Positions 22,801 through 29,964 of a DNA stretch of 64,000 nt are shown piece after piece (within the stretch, counting starts at the first letter, position 1; each line of letters opens with the position of its first letter). This DNA is from Haliclona indistincta. Its lineage: Eukaryota; Porifera; Demospongiae; Haplosclerida; Chalinidae. A program made the position numbers and the translations under genes. A model generated the notes under the pieces. It ran no database searches. It saw only the letters and a program-made list of their open reading frames with translations, and was not told the origin of the DNA. The stretch covers positions 682,001 through 746,000 of the forward strand of contig OZ024785.1 in NCBI GenBank assembly GCA_964017065.1, given 5' to 3'.

Positions 22801-25800
22801 AACTTGAATAATTATGATATAATTATTGTTGTTTTTTTTGTAGCTCGTCCTCTAGTTGTTGTCTTTCCACCAGCTATTGTTGGTGATTTCTGTGGTAACG
22901 GCAATATAACATACGACGTTAGACTTGTATTTCAAGTGAGTGTCTCATAATTATAGTTGGTTTAATTAATGTGTAAAAAATAGATAACAAAAATGACAGC
23001 TATACCATGTATATACTTGTACTGTGATTAGGATTTGATTGTTGATGTTTCATAATAATTTGGGAGCGGATTTGAGTCACTTCCCTCCAGCAATTTCGAA
23101 CACACACATATTTTCAACTTGCTGTCATTCATCCAAATTATTTTGTAGGGTCTAAAATTTTATATACTGCAAGCAGTACATGCACAAAAAAATTCGTTAA
23201 GTTTCAGTAATGTTTGACCGAGTAGCAGTCATTTAAAAATTCAAAAATTGCAGGAGCGAAGTGACTCCTTTTCTCAAATCAAATCCGCTCACATTTGCTG
23301 CACATGTTAGAGTCTTTACATATACAGTGGAACCTCTCTAAGGCAGACACCATTGGGACCAACAAAATTGTCCATTATATAGAGGGTGTCGTCTGGTCAG
23401 GGGTTTATTATACATTATGTGGGTTATATTTGAGATTCATTATAGAGAGGGTGTTCTCTGGAGAGGGGTGTCCGCTAAGAGGGTTCCACTGTATAGACTT
23501 TAACATGAACAGCAGCGACTAGCTTGTGTTGGGACTGCCGCTCTGCTGTTTGCTAAGTAACAGCAGTACAGGTAGACTGTGAGATTCTGTGTAGAAGTGG
23601 GTGGGGCTCATGTTTAAGTGCGCGCGCATGCATGCACAGGGTAGTAATTAATAAATTATATAGTGAATGAGTACAGCATGTGCATCATATTGACCATTTA
23701 AACCTAAGAAGGCTTTCGTTATTAAGGTATGAGGGACAAATTAAATTAAGAGCCCGTAATGAATTTTGTGTAGTACAGGTATCTGTTGTATTTATTTAAT
23801 CTTTACAGGAGTCTTCTGGGGCATTAGTTGCTCAAATAAAAGATTGTTTTATTGATGGTCATAATTGCAGTCTTGAATCAGGAATGGCTTCTATCAATAC
23901 AGTTGGACTGGTCCCATTCAATGCTACCATCAACTTTACTTATTATCTAGGACATGATCCTACTGAACATCACATTACAATGAGTATGTTTTTATTATTA
24001 TAACCTAGATTATAACTATTTATTTTCTTCTTATTTTATAGATGCAAATCAGTTACGAATATTACAAGATGCTTGTGAGGATTTTTTACAGAAGCAATTT
24101 GTGATTATTCTGGCTAGCATATCTTAGTTAATATTATATTACCTCAGTATCTGCCTGTTAAGTGTACAAGAAAATTAAAAAGATTTCTATCGAAATCAAA
24201 AGGATGTGGGGTTGTGAAATCTACCACTGGTCCACAATGTAAACTAACAAGGAACAAGCATGGAATGGTAACACGATTGACTTTTGCTAACAGACCATAG
24301 ATCCCTACATCAGTGGCTGCTGTGGTTGGCCATAGCTAGTTCAGCTAGTTGCTGTTGACTGACACCTGACGTGCATTGAGCTAGTGACATCTTATGTACA
24401 GCCACTGATGTAGGGATCTATGGTCTGTTAGCAAAAGTCAATCGTGTTACCATTCCATGCTTGTTCCTTGTTAGATTACATTGTGGACCAGTGGTAGATT
24501 TCACAATCCTACATCCTTTTGATTTCGATAGAAATCTTTTTAATTTTCTTGTTTGTGTCCTTTTTTCTTTCTCAGTGAAGTGCAGTTCAATAATCATGCA
24601 CGTACTGAGCCGTCTTTGTGTCCACTATTAGTTTAGTTTTCCATGTTGTTGATGGTTTTTCTTTATTATTAACCTATTTTAAACTTGTAGCTAAAAATAA
24701 TTGTTATGCTGTACATATCAGCTTGCCTACACATGCATGCAGTGCATACAAGCCCCGCCCACACTTGTTTGCAGACCTGTACGGTGGTTATATTTATCTG
24801 ACAAGCACAGAATGGTGATCCTATACGAGCTTACTGTTCTTCGAAGACTCCAGACAAATACGTGTTCTCCGTGATCCATACGGCTTGGCGATACTCAAGC
24901 TAGTGCTTGGTCACGTGCGCTAACCACTGCTTGGTCACGTGCGCATTGCGCAATCACAATAATGGCGTCTAACACTTAGCTGACAATTGATCACGATCGA
25001 GAAATCGCCGAATTTATATCGCCGTTTCGCTAAAAACAAAGTTCAAAAGGCACATGCCAGGAGAATTTCACGACTGTTCGTGGGTGTTTTAGTCTCGGCA
25101 CTGCTCGCGTAAAGACGCTAGGCGAGTGGAAGAAAGAAAGAAAGAAAGAAGAAAACTAAGATGACGAAACACGATTTTCACCGTTTCCAGGTTCGTCACT
25201 TTAGTAACAATTTCAAGCAACCTCCTTGGTACTGTAAGATGGGGCAACGCCAGAGAGCAGATCTAAGTGTCTTTGGACGTATAAAATTCATCACCAGGCG
25301 AAATGTCAGCGTTTGAACGCTAATACATTGTATGTAGCCGCCATCTTATTTTCCCGTTCAACCCTACATAGGGATAATAATTGTACTCACTCAACAATGA
25401 TTGGATTGTACAAGTTACACAATAATTATTGTTTGTTTCAAAACATTTGTCACGTTATTGATGTTCGTCTTGTTGGTTCCAGGTGATTGTCAAGAGCAAG
25501 AGTCAACTCCTAATACAACTACAGTTACTGATAGTCCTAATACAACTACAGTTGCTCAATGTCCTACTACAACTACAGTTGCTCAATGTCCTACTACAAC
25601 TACAGTTGCTCAATGTCCTACTACAACTACAGTTGCTCAATGTCCTACTACAGCTACAGTTGCTCAATGTCCTACTACAGCTACAGTTGCTCAATGTCCT
25701 ACTACAGCTACAGTTGCTCAATGTCCTACTACAGCTACAGTTGCTCAATGTCCTACTACAGCTACAGTTGCTCAATGTCCTACTACAGCTACAGTTGCTC

Positions 25801-26176
25801 AATGTCCTACTACAGCTACAGTTGCTCAATGTCCTACTACAGCTACAGTTGCTCAATGTCCTACTACAGCTACAGTTGTTCTGGGAAGCATATCTGCTGT
25901 AGTTGCTGTAGTTGCAATAGTTGAATTATTTTTTATTTTTGTCATGGCTATAGTTATCTGCACGTTGTATAAGAAAAATGAAGGTAAAAACTTATTATTG
26001 TTGTTGTAATTGATATAAACACTTATAATTATCTACAGGAAAATGTTATGTTAGTAAAGAGTCATACAAAAATGGCGTTGAATTAAATGAGACCAATGCA
26101 TCGTAAGTTGGATTTGTTGTCTCCAGTTTTTTACTAGTATTTTAATCTCTATACCTACAGAAAAATTAGCAGCTAA
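7874..26176 (+). CDS. Ig-FN3 transmembrane receptor with mucin-like Cys-repeat stalk (9 proposed exons)
   Basis: Proposed exons are 7874-7952, 19513-19824, 22522-22785, 22844-22935, 23809-23983, 24042-24074, 25483-25983, 26039-26102 and 26161-26176. All junctions are GT-AG and phases agree, giving 1536 bp (511 aa). Exon 1 is a signal peptide (MAIRIEAVLLSLTFILNFSG). Linking it across an 11.5-kb intron is inference from phase and orientation; the other exons are firm. Exon 2 is an N-glycosylated Ig-like domain (VSVCGG, VVTCSNG). Exon 3 is FN3 (ITASWSKPNGSG). Exons 4-6 form an unrecognised Cys-containing extracellular module. Exon 7 has 12 AQCPTT(T/A)TV repeats and then a membrane helix (VVAVVAIVELFFIFVMAIVI). 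The short tail has Tyr in CYVSKESYKNG and ends ISS. It lies head-to-head with the 3564-5019 receptor. A stop follows at 24125 if the exon 6 donor is not used. Confidence 0.75.
8171..9178. mobile_element. hAT-like non-autonomous element, 8-bp TSD, with internal tandem repeats
   Basis: It is flanked by the 8-bp duplication tttgcgct at 8163-8170 and 9179-9186. The termini are CGAGGGGCCCTCCACT and, inverted, CGAGGGGCCCGCCACT. The empty site is seen at about 28150-28160. Two blocks of a degenerate aaatcagaaatcac unit, about 15-20 bp per unit, lie near each end (about 8213-8400 and 9005-9140) in the same orientation. No transposase ORF is visible. Confidence 0.85.
9610..10211. mobile_element. 602-bp TTAA-target MITE (copy 1)
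   Basis: The termini are GGGTGCAGGCCC and, inverted, GGGTGCAGAGTC. It is flanked by TTAA at 9606-9609 and 10212-10215. The empty site is ttaa at 28531-28534 in the uninterrupted host copy. A second copy lies at 20895-21494. The 113-residue ORF crossing the left edge is not a gene. Confidence 0.85.
10305..10849 (-). mobile_element. piggyBac-like MITE in reverse orientation, abutting the previous one
   Basis: In reverse complement it matches the copy at 50628-51151 (CCCTTTAGTTAC start, tail near ggtgtcaataggggt). It shares TTAA 10301-10304 with the neighbouring element. The far flank reads ttta rather than TTAA, presumably a mutation. Confidence 0.7.
11259..11792 (+). mobile_element. MITE with AACCCTCGGCG end (copy 1)
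   Basis: It starts with an imperfect hairpin (accctcggcgcatgcgcgag) and ends CGCCGAGGGTTTTGTGAAAT plus CTGTTC. It is flanked by att on both sides (11256-11258, 11793-11795). A second copy at 16467-17046 is inserted in the copia element, where the coding frame shows the empty site. The superfamily is unclear. Confidence 0.7.
11796..13089. other. Gene-free stretch with a 335-bp CTT/CCTTCT microsatellite
   Basis: About 12267-12600 is (CTT)n changing to (CCTTCT)n, interrupted by a short CCT run near 12463-12478. All long ORFs here (poly-Ser, poly-Leu, Lys-Glu) are microsatellite artefacts. I see no exon in the remainder. Confidence 0.75.
13090..13420. repeat. Foldback MITE (about 330 bp)
   Basis: The arms are inverted copies: aagtaataaaaacattt at 13091 pairs with aaatgtttttattactt ending at 13419. 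Inner arms include the attgta/tacaat and cctccctaaatt/aatttaatagggagg stretches around 13245-13290. No coding capacity is visible. Confidence 0.8.
13627..13862 (-). repeat. Copia 3' LTR
   Basis: In element orientation it starts TATTGGACAG and ends AAAACCATCA. A purine tract (gtgagaaggag) lies just upstream in element orientation and is a likely polypurine tract. Confidence 0.9.
13870..15831 (-). CDS. Copia pol: reverse transcriptase and RNase H (open frame)
   Basis: The 653-residue open frame starts just after a frameshift in the integrase C-terminus (GHFRVFGCTAYAH motif). The RT contains WVFKCK, AFLNGELTEEVYM and the catalytic YVDDLLIAG near 14820-14840. RNase H has GFSDSDWAGD, STAEAEYMS and the terminal HIDIRYHFIRD. 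Its product would copy the element RNA into cDNA. This is the best preserved part of the element. The stop lies eight bases from the LTR. Function as a polyprotein is unlikely because upstream frames are broken. Confidence 0.9.
   Translation of the reverse strand: MGHFRVFGCTAYAHIAKDERQKLDDKSRKCIFLGYSENRKGYRLYNQSKRKVIHSRDVRFDEQLRGTEEENPSTDDSPGPVMFEKEYSESDCEELPADETDVHQDPSSEQTATEPTLRRSTRATGKPDRFGVWVNSAVTSEPTTVSEALNCNDKELWKEAMDVEMKSLHANHVWDLVPPSKDKKLVKSKWVFKCKCGENGMVERYKAHLVAQGYSQRQGIDYDETFSPVVRFESIRTVIALAGQKKMKIPQMDTKTAFLNGELTEEVYMCQPEGKGKEGYVCRLRKSIYGLKQSPRCWNETLHHQLEKMKFKQTNGDPCIYVSQDGGAIIGVYVDDLLIAGKNDKVLAKIKSEIADRFEAKDLGELHYFLGVNIIQNHEKGVIWLGQPSYTNSILQHFRMDNSKPRRTPLDPSQKLVKGDENSELFDQEVYQSAVGRLLYLSTRTRPDIAFAVSTLAKFTSRPTEAHWTAVKHLQRYIAGTREFGLLFTTSDSSDCTGFSDSDWAGDQDDRKSTSGYLFRVGNATVSWGSKKQSCVALSTAEAEYMSLTMAAKEGIWLNRLLAEMNIKKEPVTLYEDNKSAICLSKNPQFHGRSKHIDIRYHFIRDEIKQGTIQVKCCKTEDMVADMMTKALYRHKFENFRDMAGVREMQTVK
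15786..17120 (-). pseudogene. Copia integrase, split by a MITE and frameshifted
   Basis: The zinc-binding start (LWHRRYGHLN) lies at about 17050-17090. The remainder (KELAADDLVKEF, then LCEPCCKGKQH) resumes at about 16463. The 580-bp MITE sits between them. Catalytic D,D,E motifs are present: LIHSDVCGK, FRTDNGGEF and QNGVAERMNRTL. The frame shifts again near 15915, where the ALSTA motif runs into the wrong frame. Confidence 0.85.
16467..17046 (+). mobile_element. MITE with AACCCTCGGCG end (copy 2), inserted in copia integrase
   Basis: It is flanked by att at 16464-16466 and 17047-17049. Removing it and one att restores the integrase reading through HLN-N-KEL, which defines the empty site. 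A 30-bp internal tandem duplication (gctcacactacaataatgt) lies near 16975-17020. It is about 46 bp longer than copy 1. Confidence 0.8.
17121..18360 (-). pseudogene. Copia gag and protease, multiply frameshifted
   Basis: The gag start (MAEGKTVVVPLTGPNYCTWK) is at 18330. The matrix/capsid region continues in shifted frames with breaks near 18170, 18070 (next to a T run) and 17860. The zinc knuckle CHHCGKFSHIQTNC lies near 17690-17735. The protease core WIIDSGATSHICSD lies near 17450-17490, in another frame. At least four frame changes show that this copy cannot make Gag-Pol. Confidence 0.85.
18396..18410 (-). promoter_or_regulatory. Copia primer-binding site matching the initiator-tRNA-Met anticodon region
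   Basis: In element orientation GGTTATGGGCTCAGG follows directly after the 5' LTR. Its complement reads gagcccataacc, which resembles the anticodon arm of initiator tRNA-Met (CCCATAACC). Known copia elements prime from a 5' half of this tRNA, so this is a family-typical internal primer site. Confidence 0.75.
18411..18648 (-). repeat. Copia 5' LTR
   Basis: 238 bp, matching the LTR at 13627-13862. The catct duplication follows at 18649. Confidence 0.9.
18654..19512. other. Intronic, no exon recognised
   Basis: It contains a degenerate repeat around 18895-19235 with GC-rich ends (ggagcggaggggcaag and cccctcccccctgccc). The last bases form the acceptor ttccttattcag before the Ig exon. I found no alternative signal-peptide exon here. 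Confidence 0.45.
20895..21494. mobile_element. 600-bp TTAA-target MITE (copy 2)
   Basis: GGGTGCAGACCC and ACTGCACCC termini are flanked by TTAA at 20891-20894 and 21495-21498. It is nearly colinear with 9610-10211. It lies in the intron between the Ig and FN3 exons of the plus-strand receptor gene. Confidence 0.85.
23064..23290. repeat. MITE with GAGCGGATTTGA termini
   Basis: Left gagcggatttgagtcacttc pairs with right gaagtgactcc...caaatccgctc. It is about 227 bp with no ORF, in a receptor intron. Confidence 0.65.
23325..23491. mobile_element. pogo/Tc1-mariner-type MITE, TA target
   Basis: 167 bp with termini CAGTGGAACCTCTCTAAG and its inverted partner ending CTTAGxGAGGGTTCCACTG type. It is flanked by TA on both sides. 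CAGTGGAACCTC ends are common in pogo-like elements. Confidence 0.75.
24167..25373 (+). mobile_element. R1 element, copy B (terminal hairpin missing)
   Basis: It starts CAAGAAAATTAAAAAG after an A, with the foldback to about 24551, then the R1 tail. It stops at ccctacataggg without the terminal hairpin and CTAA. It lies in the intron just before the stalk exon of the plus-strand receptor. Confidence 0.8.
25554..25877 (+). repeat. 27-bp coding VNTR, 12 copies
   Basis: Twelve copies of a 27-bp unit encode AQCPTT(T/A)TV. The first three encode TTTTV and the last nine TTATV, a single-base difference that splits the array into two homogeneous blocks. ORFs in the other frames and on the other strand arise only from the unit length being a multiple of three. 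Confidence 0.95.
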
Positions 26177-26857
26177 TGCATCTTCACAGAAACAAGCATT
26201 ATGTTGTACACTGTACAGTGGATTGAGTTGTATATAAATAATATTTTTGTTGTCATTATGTAAGCAGAAGCTATCAGGATTTACCGTATAATGACAAGTA
26301 CTTTGTGAAAAATTGGTGCAAAAATTTCTCAAATTCATCACAAAAATTTAATGTGGACAAAATAATGAAGCAGAGTGAGAAATAATGTTCTGTGAGAATG
26401 TGGTGAATACATGTAGTCTGCTCATCATGGATAACCATTGAACTTTTACTATGTAAATGAGTGCATGTGTGCATTTGTGTGTGTGTAACCACATCACCAA
26501 ACAGTTTGCAGAACAAAAATAATTAATAATTTACATTTTCTCATGCGAAAAGTTTGTACTTAACAGCAATAGAAACCAGATGCCATTTCCCAATTGGGTT
26601 GCTACAGAGAGTCTTTGCCATTGAATCATCGCATCTTGTGCTTTTTGGTAGGAGCAAGAATCTGGAAAGGAGAATATTCCATCACTCAGGAGACTTCAAA
26701 GAGACTACATATCTGATTCAAAGACTCAGTTAGTACAACCCAATCGAGAAATGCTAACGATCGGCAATGATATATAGGGATGTTCCTACACTTTTTATTT
26801 TTTTTATTAAATTACTGTAAAGACCAATCACATTACTTCTGAGTACATACACATCAT

Positions 26858-27281
26858 TCAGTTGATATACACTTGTTGATAAGCCTCATTGTGTTTGAGT
26901 GGTATTGTCCCTCCATAAGCTACATTCTCTTTGAGTGGTATTGTCTCTCCATAAGCTACATTCTCTTGAGTAGTGATGGTGTGTTCCTTGATGGCATTAG
27001 GTGTGTCATTGATCACTGTAGCTAGCTCAGTGACTTGTTCTTTATCATGGTCAGTAGTTGCTGTAGCATGTGATGATGGTCTCCTTCTCCTCATAACACA
27101 CCACACAATGATACTAGTGATAATAGCTGTACTGATCACTGATACTAATACACTAACAAGGACCATAGATACTGTAGTAACAGCTGAAATAAAAGTACAA
27201 AAGCATTATTTCACTGTTGCCTGTGTAAATTCTTTATCTCACCATTGAAAGTGTTTTCACTACTTGGTTGGTCTATATTAA
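26858..27281 (-). pseudogene. Truncated paralogue of the tyrosine-tail receptor (membrane and tail exons only)
   Basis: Two exons are visible on the minus strand: 27281-27243 (39 bp, phase 1 at both ends) and 27183-26858. The second encodes the same membrane helix (VISTAIITSIIVWCV), RRRR and tail as the gene at 3564-5019. The tail carries an extra copy of the tyrosine unit (NVAYGETIPLKE, then NVAYGGTIPLKH, then NEAYQQV). No Ig, FN3 or signal exons lie upstream; repeats begin at 27357. The frame is intact, so it may be a recent partial duplication or a 3' part whose 5' exons were lost. AATAAA is present on the minus strand near 26805. Confidence 0.7.
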
Positions 27282-27356
27282 CTGAAAAACAGAAAATTAT
27301 ACAATTTTAACCAGATTTTAACTGTTTTTATTTGCAAGGTATCTACAAATGCTATA

Positions 27357-27497
27357 GTGCTAAAACCTGGTGAAGATCCTTGATGTGCCTGTGGAGTCTG
27401 AAGAGCCTAGTGGATCGTTTGCAGCAAAAGTTACTGATGCTATTGTGACAGGTGGTTTGTCAAAATAGTACACGAGATCCTCACCAGGTTTTAGCAG
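27357..27497. repeat. Short MITE with TGCTAAAACCTGGTGA termini
   Basis: tgctaaaacctggtgaagatc at the left is inverted at the right as gatcctcaccaggttttagca. About 141 bp, non-coding. Confidence 0.75.
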
Positions 27498-27499
27498 AA

Positions 27500-27712
27500 A
27501 CTAGCATGTAAACTAGCTATTTTATCTCTGTTTACACCAAGCCAACTGCCAGCTATGATGTCTAATATTGAAATTTAACAGCTAAAAATTGCACTAAATT
27601 AGCAGTTCATTTTCAACAATTTTTCTGGGGAGGACCGCCAGACCCCCCGCTGTGTTTTTTTTAATTTATTTGCCCCCTCATTTCAAAAATCCTGCCTACG
27701 CCCCTATGCATG
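27500..27712. repeat. Repeat fragment shared with 40708-41030
   Basis: The stretch around ccccctcatttcaaaaatcc and tacgcccct is repeated near 40985-41030, with shared upstream sequence (aactagcTgttt..gccaactg). Its boundaries and class are unresolved. Confidence 0.5.
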
Positions 27713-27714
27713 GC

Positions 27715-28030
27715 AAGGTCAGCCTGGCTACTAAACCCTAAAAAATCTTTTCCTAACTGCGCAAAGATGGAAGGGCGTCCTAAACCGGGCCTTCCCTTCG
27801 GCCCTTGCTAAGCCTAAGGATCGTCAGACATGTCAGAGGGTCGTTCTAAACAGGGCCTCTGGCTCTTCAACTCGTCGAGAGTGTCACAACTAGCAAAAAA
27901 CTTAAGTTCTCTGCTTAAAAAATAAATAAAATGTTTAAAAAATAAATAAAAGCGTATCAGGTGAGAATCGAACCGCGAATGCCTGCTCTACAAGCCACCG
28001 CACCAATCCGCTGAGCCACCAGGAACCGTT
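27715..28030 (-). mobile_element. tRNA-derived SINE
   Basis: On the minus strand the head at about 28026-27955 has an A-box-like tggctcagcgg and a B-box-like ggttcgattctc. An A/T-rich linker and a body with gggccttcggccc-type repeats follow. The body matches 40300-40555. It does not fold as a convincing functional tRNA. Confidence 0.65.
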
Positions 28031-28069
28031 GACGATACCGTGCTACAAACAAGCCTTTATAGTAATTAA

Positions 28070-28619
28070 CCCTTTAATTACTAAATTATCTTGCTGAAAT
28101 TTTAACCTCGTAAATGCTGACCACTTCTCTCGTGAATATCTCGTGTGTCCTTTGTGCTACTGGTCTCAAATTTGCAGTCGATATGCCCCTCCCACTTCGA
28201 AAGTGAAGCCGATAAAGTGCAACGGCCTCGTCAAATTTTGCTCAAAGTTAGTACTTTGGGGCTGGATACTGAAAAGTACGCACAAATAGCAATGGTTTTG
28301 GTGAGTGCAAAATGTAGCCCAGATCATAGAGAATGTACAAAAAATGTGTTTCCGAGCACCCTGAAGCCATAAAAATAATGTCCAATTTTTCTTGGCTGCC
28401 GTTTTGTTTTTCCTAAAATGTTGTGAAATTTGCACGGAAGCCATAGAAATGCCGAAGCCAATACGTTTAGCGCAGGGGGCGCGCCGAAAACCGGTCATTT
28501 TTTGCGGTTATTTGTATTCTTCAATTTAGCTTAATTTCGGAATATTTTAACACTTTTTGATAAAGTTATGGTGCCTGAAGTATGTATGTCGCCAAAAGGC
28601 GACAATAGGGGTTAAAGGG
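28070..28619. mobile_element. piggyBac-like MITE, uninterrupted 550-bp copy
   Basis: CCCTTTAATTAC at the left and GTTAAAGGG at the right, between TTAA at 28066-28069 and 28620-28623. It supplies the empty sites for the insertions at 8171-9178 and 9610-10211. Confidence 0.85.
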
Positions 28620-28830
28620 TTAAGCGCGCTAAGCTTGATCGTCGATCACTTGCACTTTTCAGGCGCTTGGATCGAGATGCTCTGGCGTTATGCCTGTCTA
28701 ATAGCGAGCCAGATGTGACGCGTGAGATGTAAATAATAAAATGGCGGACAAGAATTCAGGGAGGGTCTTGCCTTCCGCGGCCGCCCTCCTTTAGATCCGC
28801 CACTGCGAAACGGTACGGGGACGTTGCTGG

Positions 28831-29047
28831 TACAGTCGATTTCAATTGCGTTTGAACATGGCGTGTTCCGTGAAAGCACTGCGTAGCCCTTTGTGTAGAT
28901 CTGCGGGCCACGGAAACTGTTCAAGTGACGCCCGTCTGTTCTTTACAATTCGTCTGAACAGATTCCGTGTCTCACAGAGCCACACAAAGGGCTACGCAGT
29001 GCTTTCACGGAACACGTCATGTTCAAACGCAATGGAAATCGACTGTA
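28831..29047. repeat. Foldback repeat, about 217 bp
   Basis: The arms of about 65 bp (cagtcgatttcaattgcgtt..., containing ccctttgtgt) are inverted at 28978-29047. ORFs across it are palindrome by-products. Confidence 0.8.
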
Positions 29048-29340
29048 GAGGTTGGGTCGGGGGCGGAGTAGCTGGTACATGCATGCAGGATGCAGCAGCG
29101 GAGTCTACTGAGGCAGAATTACTCTCGTACTCATTAATGGCCGTCAATAGCAGTTTATCTATGTCGTACGCCCAGTCGAGGAGTGGTCGCTTACGAACTC
29201 TCTGGAAGCCATACCATGAACGAGAACTTGAGAGAACTGGTGCGTTTCTTTTGCTTACGTCTTAGATACCGCGGTGCTCGACCAATAGAATGCCTTAAAA
29301 TCTACTTGCATGGCTTAGGTACTCGCGGTTATACTCTAAA

Positions 29341-29493
29341 TAAGTTAGACGCCGAGGCCAATGGAATCTACGCGGTATAGAAACCCTTGAGTCGGCGGAG
29401 TCGCCATAGAACCCTCTCGCTCGGGTTCAGGCTATATGGCTTCCTCTCGGGTTTCTATACCACGTAGATCCCATTGCCTCGGCGTCTAACTTA
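29341..29493. repeat. Inverted repeat, about 153 bp
   Basis: taagttagacgccgaggc at the left pairs with gcctcggcgtctaactta at the right, with a GC-rich centre near 29395-29440 (ctctcgctcgggtt). No coding capacity. Confidence 0.75.
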
Positions 29494-29964
29494 TATATAA
29501 GGTGATGATCCTAAAAATAATGGTTCATTATAACAATTGTGATTCTGCGGCAAGAGGAAACTGAGAACAAAAATGTATTTTTATCATGTGACTAATTTAT
29601 TATTATTATTATCTGAATGGATGTACTCACATTCACATGTCTTGATGGAGCTTGTAAAATAGAGACTGATTCGCAGGAGTTTAGTCATACTGTATGATAG
29701 TTTCTGTAACGATGTTACTTATTGTATTCACCATTTCGCTCTCACGTCACCTAAATAGAGTGTAATAGCAAACTAGAATTAATAGCAAAATAGCCTACAG
29801 CCATAGTCAATGGAGTGTATTAGCATGCAAAATAACCTACAGCTAGTCAATGGAGTGTATTAGCATAATAGCAAACTAGCAATAATAGCAAAATACCCTA
29901 CAGCTAGTCAATGGAGTGTATTAGCATAATAGCAAATAGACTAAAGCTAGTCATGATGTTACAG

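Noticed and set aside
24042..24127. Receptor ending at the in-frame TAG at 24125-24127
   Set aside because: A gtgagg donor at 24075 joins in phase to the stalk and membrane exon, giving a coherent membrane protein; the short form remains a possible isoform.
25483..25924. Overlapping ORFs in other frames and on the minus strand across the stalk repeats
   Set aside because: A 27-bp unit keeps every frame open; only the frame with TM segment and matching splice phase is real.
27955..28026. Possible tRNA on the minus strand
   Set aside because: Part of the same SINE family; structure not convincing.
28846..29265. 139-residue ORF
   Set aside because: Spans a foldback repeat; the mirrored sequence explains the open frame.
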